In this document: positions 16,162 to 25,752 of the stretch, in pieces
Layout of the letters: the number at the start of each line of letters is the position of its first letter
Position numbering within the stretch: position 1 is the stretch's first letter
Assembly (NCBI GenBank): GCA_905200905.1
Contig: CAJKMA010000006.1
Location: forward strand, 1-64,000
Direction: 5' to 3'
Source: an uncultured Bacillota bacterium
GTDB lineage: Bacteria; Bacillota; Clostridia; Lachnospirales; Lachnospiraceae
Length of the DNA: 64,000 nucleotides
Translations under genes and position numbers: made by a program
Notes under the pieces: generated by a model
What the model was told of the DNA's origin: nothing
Databases searched by the model: none
The model's input: only the letters and a program-made list of their open reading frames with translations

Positions 16162-18732
16162 TTATACTGGCTTCCTGCCGCAGCACTGCTTATATTTCTT
16201 GCCGCTGCCGCATGGGCAGGGATCATTTGGATAGACTTTTTTCTCTGCTCTTTGTACTGGCTTCTTAGGTCCAGTCTCATCCTTATTGGTTCCTGTCACC
16301 TGTGCTACCTGTTCTCTCTCTACCTTATGTTCCAAACGTACATGGTATAATAACCTTAATGTAGCTTCCTGAATAGACGCAATCATACTGTCAAACATTT
16401 CATATGCTTGCATCTTGTATTCTACCTTCGGATCTCTCTGACCATATGCCTGAAGACCGATTCCTTGACGCAACTGATCCATATCGTCAATATGATCCAT
16501 CCATTTCTGGTCAATAACTTTCAAAAGAATGACACGTTCCAGTTCGCGCAGCTGCTCTGCTTCTGGAAACTCTGCTTCTTTTTCTTCGTAAAGCTTCACT
16601 GCCTGTTCTTTTAAGTCCTGTTTCACCTGATTTTTTTTCTTACCCTTTACATCTTCCAGAATAAGAGGCTTCAATGGAATTGTAGGAAGCAGTACTGCAT
16701 TGATTTCTCCCAAATCCCATTCTTCCTGGTCTACATCATCAGACAGGCACATATCCACCGTATGATCTACCGTATCTGTAATCATTTTATAAATAGAATC
16801 ACGCATATTGACTCCATCTAGAACCATACGTCTCTCTTTGTAAATAATTTCTCTCTGTTCATTATTTACCTGGTCATACTCTAATAGATTTTTACGGATA
16901 CCGTAGTTATTTCCTTCAATCTTCTTCTGAGCTTTTTCAATAGCACTGGAAAGCATCTTGTGCTCAATCTGCTCATTTTCCGCTACTCCAAGAGACTGGA
17001 ATACTTTCATCAATTTCTCTGAACCAAACAGACGCATTAAATCGTCTTCCAAAGAAATATAAAATCTGGATTCACCAGGATCTCCCTGACGTCCGGAACG
17101 TCCACGCAGCTGATTATCAATACGACGAGATTCATGACGCTCTGTACCAATAATTTTCAGACCACCTGCTGCTTTTGCCACCTCATCCAGCTTAATGTCT
17201 GTACCACGTCCAGCCATGTTTGTGGCAATGGTTACATTTCCAGCTTCCCCTGCATGAGCTACAATTTCTGCTTCCTGCTCATGGAATTTTGCATTCAACA
17301 CCTGATGGCGAATTCCTTCCCTATTAAGCATACGGCTTAAAAGTTCTGAAGTCTCAATCGTAATAGTACCAACCAAAACTGGCTGTTTCTTAGCATGGGC
17401 TTCCTTTACTGCCTCCACAACTGCACGGAATTTCTCTTTTTTGGTCATATAAACCGCATCATCTAAATCAATACGTGCCACTGGCTTATTCGTAGGAATT
17501 TCAATAACATCCATTCCATAAATATCACGGAATTCCTGCTCTTCTGTAAGAGCTGTACCTGTCATACCTGATTTCTTAGCATATTTATTAAAGAAATTCT
17601 GGAAAGTAATGGTTGCCAGTGTTTTACTCTCTCTTCTTACTTTTACATGCTCTTTTGCTTCAATTGCCTGGTGAAGGCCGTCAGAATACCTTCTTCCCGG
17701 CATAATACGTCCAGTAAATTCATCTACGATTAGAACCTCATCATCTTTCACCACATAGTCCTGATCCCGGAACATCAAATAGTGAGCACGAAGTGCCAGA
17801 ATCATATTGTGCTGGATTTCCAGGTTTTCCGGATCTGCCAGGTTTTCAATATGGAAGAAGTTCTCGACTTTTTTCACACCCTGCTCTGTAAGATTGACAA
17901 TCTTATCCTTTTCATTGACAATAAAATCACCTGTTTCTGTGATTTCCTCGCCCATAATCGCAGTCATCTTAGTCATTTCTCCACTGGCCTCTCCACGCTC
18001 CAGCTGTTTTGCCAAAATATCACAGACTTCATAGAGCTTTGTAGATTTGCCGCTCTGGCCCGAGATAATCAAAGGAGTTCTGGCCTCATCAATTAAAACA
18101 GAGTCCACCTCGTCAATAATCGCATAATGAAGGTCTCTCTGTACCAGCTGCTCCTTATAAATAACCATGTTATCACGAAGATAATCAAATCCCAGCTCGT
18201 TGTTGGTGACATAGGTAATATCACAGGCATACTGTTCTCTTCTTTCATCGTTTTTCATGGTATTTAAAACCACACCAACGGTCAGTCCCAAAAATTCATG
18301 AACTTTTCCCATCCACTGGGCATCACGATGCGCCAGATAATCATTGACTGTTACAACATGCACTCCCTTACCTTCCAGGGCATTTAAATAAGCTGGAAGT
18401 GTAGACACCAAGGTCTTACCTTCACCGGTTCTCATCTCTGCAATACGTCCCTGATGAAGAATAATACCACCAATTAACTGTACCCTATAATGCTCCATAC
18501 CAAGCACACGTTTTGCAGCCTCTCTTACGGTTGCAAATGCTTCTGGAAGAAGCTGGTCCAGGGTTTCCCCTTTTTCCAGGCGGTTCTTATATTCTCTGGT
18601 TTTCCCTTGTAGTTCTTCATCTGTTAAAGCTTGCATGGTCGGCCGGAGAGCTTCGATTTTATCCACAGTAGAGTAAATACGCTTCAATTCTCTCTCACTG
18701 TGTGTTCCAAACATTTTTTTTATGATATTCAT
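16162..18732 (-). CDS. secA: Preprotein translocase ATPase SecA
   Basis: Motor ATPase of the Sec pathway at the cytoplasmic membrane. The 856-residue protein has Walker A MRTGEGKT (about 100-107), DEVDS (207-211), the preprotein cross-linking region and helicase motifs including [15 protein letters not shown]. The C-terminal SEC-C zinc tail [13 protein letters not shown] has cysteines at 839, 841, 850 and 851. Full length. A promoter-like TTACAA-16-TAAAAT lies upstream at about 18760. This looks like the only SecA in the window, with no sign of an accessory SecA2. Confidence 0.98.
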   Translation of the reverse strand: MNIIKKMFGTHSERELKRIYSTVDKIEALRPTMQALTDEELQGKTREYKNRLEKGETLDQLLPEAFATVREAAKRVLGMEHYRVQLIGGIILHQGRIAEMRTGEGKTLVSTLPAYLNALEGKGVHVVTVNDYLAHRDAQWMGKVHEFLGLTVGVVLNTMKNDERREQYACDITYVTNNELGFDYLRDNMVIYKEQLVQRDLHYAIIDEVDSVLIDEARTPLIISGQSGKSTKLYEVCDILAKQLERGEASGEMTKMTAIMGEEITETGDFIVNEKDKIVNLTEQGVKKVENFFHIENLADPENLEIQHNMILALRAHYLMFRDQDYVVKDDEVLIVDEFTGRIMPGRRYSDGLHQAIEAKEHVKVRRESKTLATITFQNFFNKYAKKSGMTGTALTEEQEFRDIYGMDVIEIPTNKPVARIDLDDAVYMTKKEKFRAVVEAVKEAHAKKQPVLVGTITIETSELLSRMLNREGIRHQVLNAKFHEQEAEIVAHAGEAGNVTIATNMAGRGTDIKLDEVAKAAGGLKIIGTERHESRRIDNQLRGRSGRQGDPGESRFYISLEDDLMRLFGSEKLMKVFQSLGVAENEQIEHKMLSSAIEKAQKKIEGNNYGIRKNLLEYDQVNNEQREIIYKERRMVLDGVNMRDSIYKMITDTVDHTVDMCLSDDVDQEEWDLGEINAVLLPTIPLKPLILEDVKGKKKNQVKQDLKEQAVKLYEEKEAEFPEAEQLRELERVILLKVIDQKWMDHIDDMDQLRQGIGLQAYGQRDPKVEYKMQAYEMFDSMIASIQEATLRLLYHVRLEHKVEREQVAQVTGTNKDETGPKKPVQRAEKKVYPNDPCPCGSGKKYKQCCGRKPV

Positions 18733-18829
18733 GTACTATTACTCCCAAAATCTATAGATTTTAACACTCTTAGCAAATATTGTAACACTTTCCTCCCCTT
18801 TACACAACATCTAAAAACACAAAAAGAAA

Positions 18830-18922
18830 CTGTCACAGGAAAATGCATATCTGAAATCTTCATACTCTTTGCATCTTGTCCAAAGGTATAGGAAGATTCC
18901 AGACTGCATTTTCAGATAACAG
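18830..18922 (-). terminator. Long interrupted hairpin after hpf
   Basis: Matched blocks fold into a long stem after the hpf stop codon: CTGT/ACAG (18830, 18919), AAATGCA/TGCATTT (18841, 18905) and AATCTTC/GAAGATT (18855, 18892). On the minus strand it is followed by TTTCTTTTTGT. It probably terminates hpf transcription before secA. Confidence 0.65.
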
Positions 18923-18967
18923 CTTCTTTTATTTACTTACTTTTTTCCTTCATAAAAGAATATTTGC

Positions 18968-19498
18968 TCAGCCAAAATCTGGCTCAATCAATCCGTAGGT
19001 ATTGCCTTTTCTCTTATAAACAACATTGACTTCCTCTGTTTCTGCATTTAAGAATACAAAGAAATTATGTCCCAGCAGTTCCATTTGCACACAGGCATCT
19101 TCCGGATACATGGGTTTAAAACCAAATTTCTTAGTACGGATGATTTTAATTTCGTTTTCATCCTCCTCGAAATCCTTTTCTACAAACTCCGGCTGGAAGC
19201 CCGCGCTCTGTTTTTTATCAATAATTTTATTTTTGTACTTTCTTAACTGTCTTTCAATAATCTCCTCTACCAGGTCAATGGAAACATACATATCACTGCT
19301 TACCTGCTCAGAACGAATGATATTTCCCTTTACAGGAATAGTAACTTCGATTTTTTGTCTTTCTTTTTCAACGCTAAGTGTAACAATCACTTCCGTGTCA
19401 GAGGTAAAGTATTTCTCCAATTTCCCCAGCTTGTCTTCTACTGCACTTTTAAGGCCTTCTGTAACGTCAATGTTCTTTCCACTTATTACAAACTTCAT
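18968..19498 (-). CDS. hpf: Ribosome hibernation promoting factor, long form
   Basis: Binds the 30S decoding centre and drives 100S ribosome dimers in stationary phase. The 176 residues have an N-terminal S30AE domain (about 1-100; MKFVISGKNIDVTEGLKSAV) and a charged linker. The C-terminal dimerisation domain contains KFGFKPMYPEDACVQMELLGHNFFVF in two overlapping pieces, as in long HPFs of Firmicutes. I start at the ATG at 19498, 9 nt after AAAGGGG; a TTG at 19507 touches the ribosome site. Its own promoter is at 19562-19590. Confidence 0.95.
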   Translation of the reverse strand: MKFVISGKNIDVTEGLKSAVEDKLGKLEKYFTSDTEVIVTLSVEKERQKIEVTIPVKGNIIRSEQVSSDMYVSIDLVEEIIERQLRKYKNKIIDKKQSAGFQPEFVEKDFEEDENEIKIIRTKKFGFKPMYPEDACVQMELLGHNFFVFLNAETEEVNVVYKRKGNTYGLIEPDFG

Positions 19499-19561
19499 TC
19501 TGTCCAACCCCTTTTACGTGTATTTTACATAGGCAATGGTGCCGCCCTGTAATGTATTCTT

Positions 19562-19590
19562 ATTATATCAATATTCCTTCATTTATTCAA
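19562..19590 (-). promoter_or_regulatory. Promoter of hpf
   Basis: Minus strand TTGAAT (19585-19590), 17-bp spacer, consensus TATAAT (19562-19567). Confidence 0.75.
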
Positions 19591-19669
19591 CAGTTTTTAG
19601 ATAATTTAGAAATGAAATATATTTTGTAGTTACTGTTCTCTTTGCGAATGAAATTTGCTCACACCTTTA

Positions 19670-19978
19670 CTAGTTCTTGTTTTCTCCTGCATTACTATCA
19701 TTAACCGCATTATTTCCATTGTTCTCTATAGAATCTTCCATGTTGTCCACACCATTACGGATATCATCTCCCAGATCTTCTACGCCGTCTTTGATATCCT
19801 CTCCTGTGTCCTCTATCAGTCCATCCTCCTTGTTAGTATCTCGGTTGTCATCTTTTCTATCCTCTGTGGTTGTTGTGTTATCCTTATTATTTGTGTTATT
19901 GTCACCCCCACAGGCAGTCACGCCGCATAAAACAGTAACTAACAGCAGTCCCGCAATAACCTTTTTCATGTTCTTCAT
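19670..19978 (-). CDS. Small Asp/Asn-rich lipoprotein
   Basis: Function unknown. The 102-residue product starts with a short lipoprotein signal peptide: KK, a hydrophobic run VIAGLLLVTVLCG, then lipobox VTAC with Cys at 23. A low-complexity hydrophilic tail follows, dominated by Asp, Asn, Glu and Thr (NNTNNKDNTTTTEDRKDD) with weakly repeated ED..KDGVEDLGDDI units. It should be anchored on the outer face of the membrane. GGAG lies 10 nt before the ATG. It sits alone between hpf and the dap operon. Confidence 0.75.
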   Translation of the reverse strand: MKNMKKVIAGLLLVTVLCGVTACGGDNNTNNKDNTTTTEDRKDDNRDTNKEDGLIEDTGEDIKDGVEDLGDDIRNGVDNMEDSIENNGNNAVNDSNAGENKN

Positions 19979-20051
19979 AATGATTATTCTCCTTTTCTAT
20001 TAAGTTCTGCTGTTAATATGGACAGATTTCTCTTTTTTATACCTTTTTGGC

Positions 20052-20096
20052 AAAAAAAGAAGGAGATTATCACAAAAAGCAATTCTCCCCTTCTTT
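20052..20096 (-). terminator. Terminator of the cobO-dapA-dapB unit
   Basis: On the minus strand GAAGGGGAGA pairs with TCTCCTTC across a loop, directly followed by seven T, about 20 bp after the dapB stop. Confidence 0.8.
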
Positions 20097-20117
20097 CCTT
20101 TATTTTTCTATAAATTT

Positions 20118-20876
20118 TCAGCCATCAATCACATGACTCATATTATACATACCTGCCGGTTTTCCTTTTAGAAACTTTGCTGCTTCTACTGCACCTTTGG
20201 CAAAAACAGTCTTTGAATACGCAGTATGCTTAAATTCAATCACTTCATCCGGACCTGCAAAAATCACCTCATGATCTCCTACAATAGTACCTCCACGAAC
20301 TGCAGAAATACCAATTTCTTTGGAATCTCTTTGTTCTCTCTTCTGGCTTCGGTCATAGACATAGTGATATTCATTATCCATAGCTTCATTCAAGCTGTCT
20401 GCTAAGGCCAGAGCAGTTCCACTTGGAGCATCCACCTTCAGATTATGGTGACGTTCTACGATTTCCATATCAAATCCTGCTGCTGCCAGAACCTTCGCTG
20501 CATCTTGAATCAGTTTTAACAACGTATTGATTCCAAGAGACATATTAGCAGAGCGAAGCACCGCTGTTTTTCCTGCTGTCTCCTCCACTTTTTTTAACTG
20601 TTCCTGGGACAATCCTGTGGTACACAGTACCAAAGGAAGTTCTCTGCTGCCGCAATATTCTAAAACAGCATCTGTTGCTTTTGCGGAAGAAAAATCAATC
20701 ATAACATCTGCTTTTATATCACAAGCTCCAATCTTGGTGAATACAGGATAAGCATATCGTCCTGTATCCTGTAAATCCACGCCTGCTACGATTTCAGCAT
20801 TCTCATCCTTGGAAACAAGTTCTGAAATAACCTGCCCCATATGTCCATTACAACCATTCATAATGATTCTGACCAT
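20118..20876 (-). CDS. dapB: 4-hydroxy-tetrahydrodipicolinate reductase
   Basis: NAD(P)H-dependent step of the diaminopimelate/lysine pathway, cytosolic. The 252 residues have the N-terminal nucleotide-binding motif NGCNGHMGQ, then the signature ERHHNLKVDAPSGTALALAD with catalytic His/Lys, and a conserved C-terminus FLKGKPAGMYNM. The start at 20876 is supported by GAGG 8 nt upstream; the longer frame to 20906 lacks one. It lies 37 nt after dapA and is last in the transcript. Confidence 0.97.
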   Translation of the reverse strand: MVRIIMNGCNGHMGQVISELVSKDENAEIVAGVDLQDTGRYAYPVFTKIGACDIKADVMIDFSSAKATDAVLEYCGSRELPLVLCTTGLSQEQLKKVEETAGKTAVLRSANMSLGINTLLKLIQDAAKVLAAAGFDMEIVERHHNLKVDAPSGTALALADSLNEAMDNEYHYVYDRSQKREQRDSKEIGISAVRGGTIVGDHEVIFAGPDEVIEFKHTAYSKTVFAKGAVEAAKFLKGKPAGMYNMSHVIDG

Positions 20877-20913
20877 TTTTTTATCCTCTTTTCTTCTGTA
20901 TCTCAAAAAGCTT

Positions 20914-21804
20914 TTATGCCAGTTTCAATCCAAAATCTTTCATAGCATTTTTCAAAACTTCCTTATGTGCTTCCTCCATTTCACAAAGAGGCATGCGGAA
21001 AGGTCCTACTTCTTTTCCCATAAGATTCATAGCTGTTTTTACAGGAATCGGATTTACTTCACAGAATAGTGCGTGAATCAACGGAAGCGCATCTAACTGC
21101 ATTTTGCAGCTTTCCTCTACTTTCCCATCCAGGTATTTCGCAACAATGTCATGTGTATATTCAGGAGCAACATTTGACAATACAGAAATCACACCTTTTC
21201 CTCCAAGGGACAGAATCGGTACAATCTGATCATCATTTCCTGAATAAATATCACATTTTCCGTCTGTAAGAGCTGCAATCTCAGCAACTTGAGAAATATT
21301 TCCGGATGCTTCCTTCACACCTACAATGTTCTCCACATTCTTTACCAGATATGCAATTGTCTCTGGCTGGATATTAACTCCTGTCCTTCCAGCAATATTA
21401 TACAGAATAATCGGAATCTTTACAGCTTCCGCAATTGCTGTATAATGGGCAATCAGCCCTTTCTGTGTAGACTTATTGTAGTAAGGACTTACCAAAAGAA
21501 GTCCGTCAGCTCCCATCTTTTCTGCTTCTTTTGAAAGATAAATGGCTGTTTCTGTACAGTTAGAACCAGTTCCTGCAATAACCGGAATTCTCTTGTTCAC
21601 TTTCTCTACGGTATATCTTATAGTCTCCAGATGTTCCTCATGGGTCATGGTAGAGGATTCTCCTGTGGTACCACAGATAATGATTGCATCTGTATGACCT
21701 GCAATCTGTTCTTCCAAGATTTCCCCTAATTTCTCAAAATTCACTTCTCCATTTTCTTTCATGGGTGTAACAATCGCTACACCTGCACCTGTAAAAATAG
21801 ACAT
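20914..21804 (-). CDS. dapA: 4-hydroxy-tetrahydrodipicolinate synthase
   Basis: Condenses pyruvate with aspartate semialdehyde, committing to diaminopimelate and lysine synthesis. The 296-residue TIM barrel has Schiff-base Lys164 in VGVKEASG and Tyr135 in [11 protein letters not shown]. The pyruvate-binding GTTGESSTM is at about 45-53 and SPYYNK at about 106-111. The ATG at 21804 follows TGAGGAGG; the earlier in-frame ATG overlaps it. Operon order is cobO - dapA - dapB. It shares its substrate with hom elsewhere in the window. Confidence 0.97.
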   Translation of the reverse strand: MSIFTGAGVAIVTPMKENGEVNFEKLGEILEEQIAGHTDAIIICGTTGESSTMTHEEHLETIRYTVEKVNKRIPVIAGTGSNCTETAIYLSKEAEKMGADGLLLVSPYYNKSTQKGLIAHYTAIAEAVKIPIILYNIAGRTGVNIQPETIAYLVKNVENIVGVKEASGNISQVAEIAALTDGKCDIYSGNDDQIVPILSLGGKGVISVLSNVAPEYTHDIVAKYLDGKVEESCKMQLDALPLIHALFCEVNPIPVKTAMNLMGKEVGPFRMPLCEMEEAHKEVLKNAMKDFGLKLA

Positions 21805-21844
21805 ATTCTTCCTCCTCACGTCAGGTTCCTATTTCTTTTGTATT

Positions 21845-22336
21845 TTATTTCACAATCTCTAAAGAAACAACTCTGTCTGCCACATTTTTCAAGGCATCTG
21901 TTACCATATTTCCTGTCATAATCAGTTCTGTTTCCTGAGACTTTGCTCCAATTACTCCCAGAATATCTTCATCCGAGACAATTCCAAATTCCAGAGCTCC
22001 CAAAATCTCATCCAGGATCAGCATATCACACTCTTCTGTTGCAAGCACTTTTCTGGCAAAATTTAATCCATTTCGAATATTCAGGTTTTCTTCCAATTTT
22101 TCCTCCTGGGTTAAATCTTCATAGTACTTATCTTTTTTTTCAAATCTAAATAACCGCACATCCGGTTCCAGGGCTGATAAATAATCCAGTTTTGATGTTG
22201 CCCTTCCTTTTAAAAACTGAATTACAATGGCACGTTTCCCGTGTCCAACGGCTCTAATGGCCTGACCAATGGCAACACTGGTCTTTCCTTTTCCTGGTCC
22301 ACAGTAAATCTGTGTCAATCCCTTTTCTTCATCCAT
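21845..22336 (-). CDS. cobO: Corrinoid adenosyltransferase, CobO/BtuR type
   Basis: Transfers the adenosyl group of ATP to cob(I)alamin or cobyrinic acid diamide. The 163 residues begin with a P-loop variant YCGPGKGKTSVA (about 11-22). They also contain VIQFLKG, an acidic DMLILDEI and the C-terminal TGNMVTDALKNVADRV, matching CobA/CobO family members. No other corrinoid gene or cobalamin riboswitch is adjacent, so it probably serves salvage. It is 40 nt upstream of dapA, on the same strand. Confidence 0.9.
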   Translation of the reverse strand: MDEEKGLTQIYCGPGKGKTSVAIGQAIRAVGHGKRAIVIQFLKGRATSKLDYLSALEPDVRLFRFEKKDKYYEDLTQEEKLEENLNIRNGLNFARKVLATEECDMLILDEILGALEFGIVSDEDILGVIGAKSQETELIMTGNMVTDALKNVADRVVSLEIVK

Positions 22337-22428
22337 AATCTTACACCTCTTACAGACCGCTTTCTCCTGGTTTGCTATTTTCGAGTTGTGTATATATTAC
22401 TACACCTGTGATTATATTGCAATAAATA

Positions 22429-23055
22429 TTAGTCAGCGTACTCCAACTTACTCACTGATACCTCATAGGCAGTTCTTTTTTCTGTTTGGTTTTCGCCTAG
22501 TTTTTTGATATATTCTCTGCTTTGGATGCGGCCCCAGAGGAGAACATGGCCTCCCACTTCAAAGGCAGATGCATATCTGGCATTTCTTCCCCAACATATG
22601 CATGGTATGTAGTCTGATTTTCCATAGGGCCTATTCACTGCTAACAATAAGTCAGCGATTTCTCTTCCCAAAGGCGTTTTTCTGTATATCGGAGGTTTAC
22701 AGATATAACCATCCAGGAAAATCTGATTTGTTTTTATGGAATCGTCTGCTTCCTCTACAAAGGATAGCTCTCTTACAAAAACAGACAGCACCAGCCTGTT
22801 CTTTTTTTCTTCGTGGCGATTATAGGAACGAAATTGTCCCTGCACCATAATGTATTCTCCTTCATAATCCTGTGTAACGTCTACCAGACGCTCTGAAACC
22901 ATCAGTGGTATTCTGTCCTCAGAATCGCTGAGCCTTTTTACTAAAAGGTCTACCAAGTAAAATCCTTCCCCATATACCTGGTGGCTAAATGTAAAGCCGG
23001 ATGCGATTTTTCCCATAATGGACACCTGATTGTTTTCAATAATTTTATCTGCCAT
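22429..23055 (-). CDS. Tandem OB-fold single-stranded DNA-binding-like protein
   Basis: The 208 residues look like two successive SSB/OB-fold domains. The first (about 8-105) begins NNQVSIMGKIASGFTFSHQV. The second (about 110-205) begins NQIFLDGYICKPPIYRKTPLG and continues with a typical SSB pattern, IPCICWGRNARYASAFEVGGH. The canonical acidic SSB tail is missing; the end is SVSKLEYAD. It is therefore probably not the main replicative SSB but a specialised single-strand binder. The ATG at 23055 sits after GGGGAAAC. It lies apart from the cobO unit by 92 bp. Confidence 0.75.
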   Translation of the reverse strand: MADKIIENNQVSIMGKIASGFTFSHQVYGEGFYLVDLLVKRLSDSEDRIPLMVSERLVDVTQDYEGEYIMVQGQFRSYNRHEEKKNRLVLSVFVRELSFVEEADDSIKTNQIFLDGYICKPPIYRKTPLGREIADLLLAVNRPYGKSDYIPCICWGRNARYASAFEVGGHVLLWGRIQSREYIKKLGENQTEKRTAYEVSVSKLEYAD

Positions 23056-23165
23056 GATTTGTTTCCCCTTCCTCTTTCTGGTATCTTGTCTATATCATGT
23101 TTATTCTCGGATGCCTTTCTTTAGAACCAATTTTTTATTTTTTTTTGAAAAAATTTTATTTTCCC

Positions 23166-23193
23166 TTGTAATTAAGAAGAAGTATGATAGAAT
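23166..23193 (+). promoter_or_regulatory. Promoter of typA
   Basis: TTGTAA (23166-23171), 16-bp spacer, TAGAAT (23188-23193). The leader contains a small hairpin AAGGGAA/TTCCCTT near 23228-23244. Confidence 0.55.
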
Positions 23194-23292
23194 AAAATCC
23201 GTATTTTACTGCAAAAACCAGGTGTTTAAGGGAATCTTTCCCTTCCCTGAAGCATAGAAAACTTTGAAAAAACCAAGAAAAGAGGTTCTATA

Positions 23293-25122
23293 ATGAAACA
23301 AGCAAGAGAAGATATTAGAAACGTTGCCATTATTGCTCATGTAGACCACGGAAAAACCACTCTGGTTGACCAGCTTCTCCGTCAAAGCGGCGTTTTCCGT
23401 GAAAACCAGGCAGTGCAGGAACGTGTCATGGACTCTAATGACATTGAACGGGAACGTGGTATTACCATTCTTTCCAAAAACACAGCTGTATATTATAAGA
23501 ATACAAAAATTAATATCATTGATACACCAGGACATGCAGACTTCGGTGGTGAAGTAGAACGTGTTCTAAAAATGGTAGACGGTGTTATCCTTTTGGTAGA
23601 TGCCTTTGAAGGCGCTATGCCTCAGACAAAATTTGTTCTGAAAAAAGCGCTGGAATTAGATCTTCATGTTATTGTATGTATCAATAAGATTGACCGCCCA
23701 GAGGCCAGACCCGATGAAGTAATCGATGAAGTTCTGGAACTTCTCATGGATTTAGATGCTTCTGACGAACAGTTAGACTGTCCATTCCTTTATGCATCTG
23801 CAAAGGCTGGACATGCCATGTTAGACCTTGGAGATACTTCTGATAATATGGAGCCATTATTTGAAACCATTTTAAAATATATCCCTGCACCTACAGGTGA
23901 TCCGGATGCTCCCACTCAGGCTCTTATCAGCACCATTGATTATAATGAATATGTAGGGCGTATTGGAGTAGGAAAAATAGAAAACGGCAGCTTAAGCGTA
24001 AACCAGGATGTTGTTTTAGTAAATCATCATGACGCTTCCAAAATGAAGAAAGTAAAAATCAGCAAACTCTATGAATTTGACGGATTAAACAAAATCGAGG
24101 TAAAAGAGGCTGGAATCGGCTCTATTGTAGCGATTGCCGGAATCTCGGATATTCATATTGGCGATACTCTCTGTTCCCCAGAAAATCCAGAACCAATTCC
24201 ATTCCAGAAAATTTCTGAGCCTACTATTTCTATGAACTTTATTGTCAACGACAGTCCTTTCGCAGGACAGGAAGGTAAATTTGTTACTTCCCGTCATTTA
24301 AGAGAGCGCCTCATGCGCGAGCTAAATACAGACGTAAGCCTTCGTGTGGAAGATACAGACAGCACAGACTGCTTTAAAGTATCTGGACGTGGAGAGCTGC
24401 ATTTATCTGTTTTAATTGAAAACATGCGCCGTGAAGGCTATGAATTCGCTGTGAGCAAGGCAGAAGTTATTTATAAAGAAGATGAAAGAGGTCATAAGCT
24501 GGAACCAATGGAAATTGCCTATATTGATGTTCCAGAAGAATTCTCTGGCACTGTAATTCAAAGATTAAGTGAACGAAAAGGTGAACTTCAAGGTATGAGT
24601 CCTGCCAGTGACGGAAGCACCCGTCTGGAATTCCATATTCCTTCCAGAGGACTCATTGGATTCCGTGGAGAATTCCTTACTTCCACCAAAGGAACTGGTA
24701 TCTTAAACACTGCCTTTGACGGTTATGCGCCATACAAAGGAGATTTACAGTACAGAAAACAGGGTTCTCTTATTGCCTTTGAAGCTGGCGAATCTGTAAC
24801 CTATGGCTTATTCTCCGCACAGGATCGAGGGACCTTATTTATTGGACCTGGAGAAAAAGTTTATTCTGGTATGGTCATTGGACAGAGCGGAAAGCCAGAA
24901 GATATTGAGTTGAATGTATGTAAGACCAAACACCTTACAAATACCCGTTCCTCCTCTGCTGATGAAGCCCTGAAACTGACACCACCGAGAATCTTAAGTC
25001 TGGAACAGGCGCTGGATTTTATTGACGTGGACGAGCTTCTGGAAATCACACCGGAATCTTTGCGTATTCGCAAAAAAATTCTGGATTCCCGTCTGAGAAA
25101 AAGACAGAGCTTCAAGAAATAA
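23293..25122 (+). CDS. typA: Translational GTPase TypA/BipA
   Basis: Ribosome-associated GTPase acting in 50S assembly and stress adaptation. The 609 residues carry G1 AHVDHGKTT (15-23), the switch I sequence ERGITI, G3 [11 protein letters not shown] and G4 [10 protein letters not shown]. After these come the EF-G-like domains II, III and V and the TypA-specific C-terminal domain. [19 protein letters not shown] is a TypA hallmark. Full length and monocistronic. AGAGG precedes the ATG. Confidence 0.97.
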   Translation: MKQAREDIRNVAIIAHVDHGKTTLVDQLLRQSGVFRENQAVQERVMDSNDIERERGITILSKNTAVYYKNTKINIIDTPGHADFGGEVERVLKMVDGVILLVDAFEGAMPQTKFVLKKALELDLHVIVCINKIDRPEARPDEVIDEVLELLMDLDASDEQLDCPFLYASAKAGHAMLDLGDTSDNMEPLFETILKYIPAPTGDPDAPTQALISTIDYNEYVGRIGVGKIENGSLSVNQDVVLVNHHDASKMKKVKISKLYEFDGLNKIEVKEAGIGSIVAIAGISDIHIGDTLCSPENPEPIPFQKISEPTISMNFIVNDSPFAGQEGKFVTSRHLRERLMRELNTDVSLRVEDTDSTDCFKVSGRGELHLSVLIENMRREGYEFAVSKAEVIYKEDERGHKLEPMEIAYIDVPEEFSGTVIQRLSERKGELQGMSPASDGSTRLEFHIPSRGLIGFRGEFLTSTKGTGILNTAFDGYAPYKGDLQYRKQGSLIAFEAGESVTYGLFSAQDRGTLFIGPGEKVYSGMVIGQSGKPEDIELNVCKTKHLTNTRSSSADEALKLTPPRILSLEQALDFIDVDELLEITPESLRIRKKILDSRLRKRQSFKK

Positions 25123-25149
25123 AAAACAGGAGAAACTCTTAAAATGTAG

Positions 25150-25178
25150 TTGTGTCCTGTATGCAGATATGCTATAGT
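25150..25178 (+). promoter_or_regulatory. Promoter of the antisense antitoxin RNA
   Basis: TTGTGT (25150-25155), 17-bp spacer, TATAGT (25173-25178). The predicted start is near 25185, directed toward the toxin gene's 3' end. Confidence 0.6.
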
Positions 25179-25184
25179 AAGAGT

Positions 25185-25285
25185 GTAACAAAAAGAACAA
25201 CCGCCCACAAGGGGTTGACCAGTATAAGTCTAGCATAGAAAATGCCACCCTAACTCGTCAAAGTTTTTATGAGGGTGGTTTTTTC
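25185..25285 (+). ncRNA. Putative antisense antitoxin RNA of a type I toxin-antitoxin pair
   Basis: A roughly 100-nt transcript is predicted from the promoter at 25150-25178. It contains a hairpin CAACC/GGTTG (25198-25217). It ends in an intrinsic terminator, CCACCCT at 25245-25251 and AGGGTGG at 25272-25278 followed by a T run. It has no convincing ORF. It converges on the 32-codon membrane-peptide gene, so the two RNAs share complementary 3' ends, the arrangement known from txpA/RatA in Bacillus. Start and end are predicted only. Confidence 0.65.
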
Positions 25286-25291
25286 TATGCT
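25232..25291. terminator. Shared bidirectional terminator of toxin mRNA and antitoxin RNA
   Basis: Nested inverted repeats: AGCATAGAAAA (25232-25242) with TTTTCTATGCT (25281-25291), and CCACCCT (25245-25251) with AGGGTGG (25272-25278). T runs follow on both strands, strongest on the plus strand (TTTTTT). Confidence 0.85.
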
Positions 25292-25299
25292 TTATATCA

Positions 25300-25398
25300 T
25301 CAGTGACAAATCAAGTAAATGAATGTCAGCAGTGACAGTATGAACATTCCAAAAGCCATCAGGTCTTTGAAATCAAATTGATTCTTACGATTGTCCAT
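25300..25398 (-). CDS. Type I toxin-like small membrane peptide (holin-like toxin family)
   Basis: A 32-residue ORF starting MDNRKNQFDF and continuing KDLMAFGMFILSLLTFIYLI before ending CH. A charged N-terminus precedes one hydrophobic helix with the pattern FGMFILSLLTFI, as in putative holin-like toxins of Firmicutes type I systems; such peptides depolarise the membrane when overproduced. The ribosome site GGTGG is 5 nt upstream and a promoter is at 25465-25493. The about 60-nt leader contains a self-complementary ATTCTAcaTAGAAT near the start. The 3' end lies over the bidirectional terminator shared with the antisense RNA. Family assignment is by pattern only. Confidence 0.75.
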   Translation of the reverse strand: MDNRKNQFDFKDLMAFGMFILSLLTFIYLICH

Positions 25399-25464
25399 CA
25401 GCACCACCCCCATTCTATGTAGAATAGAGGTCAGCCACCCTGTAACACAGTTGTTCTCACAAAC

Positions 25465-25493
25465 AGTATATCATGATTTTTATCTACTCACAA
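25465..25493 (-). promoter_or_regulatory. Promoter of the toxin peptide mRNA
   Basis: Minus strand TTGTGA (25488-25493), 17-bp spacer, TATACT (25465-25470). Confidence 0.6.
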
Positions 25494-25524
25494 TCCTGTT
25501 TTCAGTGATTTTTATCATCTATCA

Positions 25525-25542
25525 TTGTTACTTTTTTATCAA
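25525..25542. promoter_or_regulatory. Rex-like operator 1 (distal)
   Basis: TTGTTACTTTTTTATCAA resembles the Rex consensus TTGTTAA-N4-TTAACAA with two mismatches. It is identical at 17 of 18 positions to the site at 25753-25770. Confidence 0.55.
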
Positions 25543-25707
25543 TTCAACCCAGAACACCTTTTACCATCTAAAAATATCTTATGTCTACTTTTTCTATTGT
25601 CTGATTATTTATTATTTAACAATCTTTTTTCTTTCTTTTCTACACCACTCATGATAAAATACACTTACAAGAAACTTACAGTTTTTCCATTTTCTTTTCA
25701 AATCATA

Positions 25708-25725
25708 TTGACAAACATTTAACAA
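25708..25725. promoter_or_regulatory. Rex-like operator 2 overlapping the adhE -35
   Basis: TTGACAAACATTTAACAA has a perfect right half TTAACAA and a 5/7 left half. The first six bases are the adhE -35 box, so binding would block RNA polymerase. Confidence 0.5.
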
Positions 25726-25736
25726 TGCGTTACAAT
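25708..25736 (+). promoter_or_regulatory. Promoter of adhE
   Basis: Consensus TTGACA (25708-25713), 17-bp spacer, TACAAT (25731-25736), about 50 bp before the start codon. Confidence 0.8.
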
Positions 25737-25752
25737 CATTTCAGATTTAAAT

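Noticed and set aside
19499..19669. raiA-type structured RNA upstream of hpf
   Set aside because: The 170-bp region is plain AT-rich with an ordinary promoter; no extended conserved hairpins were seen.
21805..23055. Cobalamin or lysine riboswitch near cobO, dapA or the SSB-like gene
   Set aside because: Intergenic gaps are 40 and 92 bp, too short for those aptamers, and no conserved boxes are seen.
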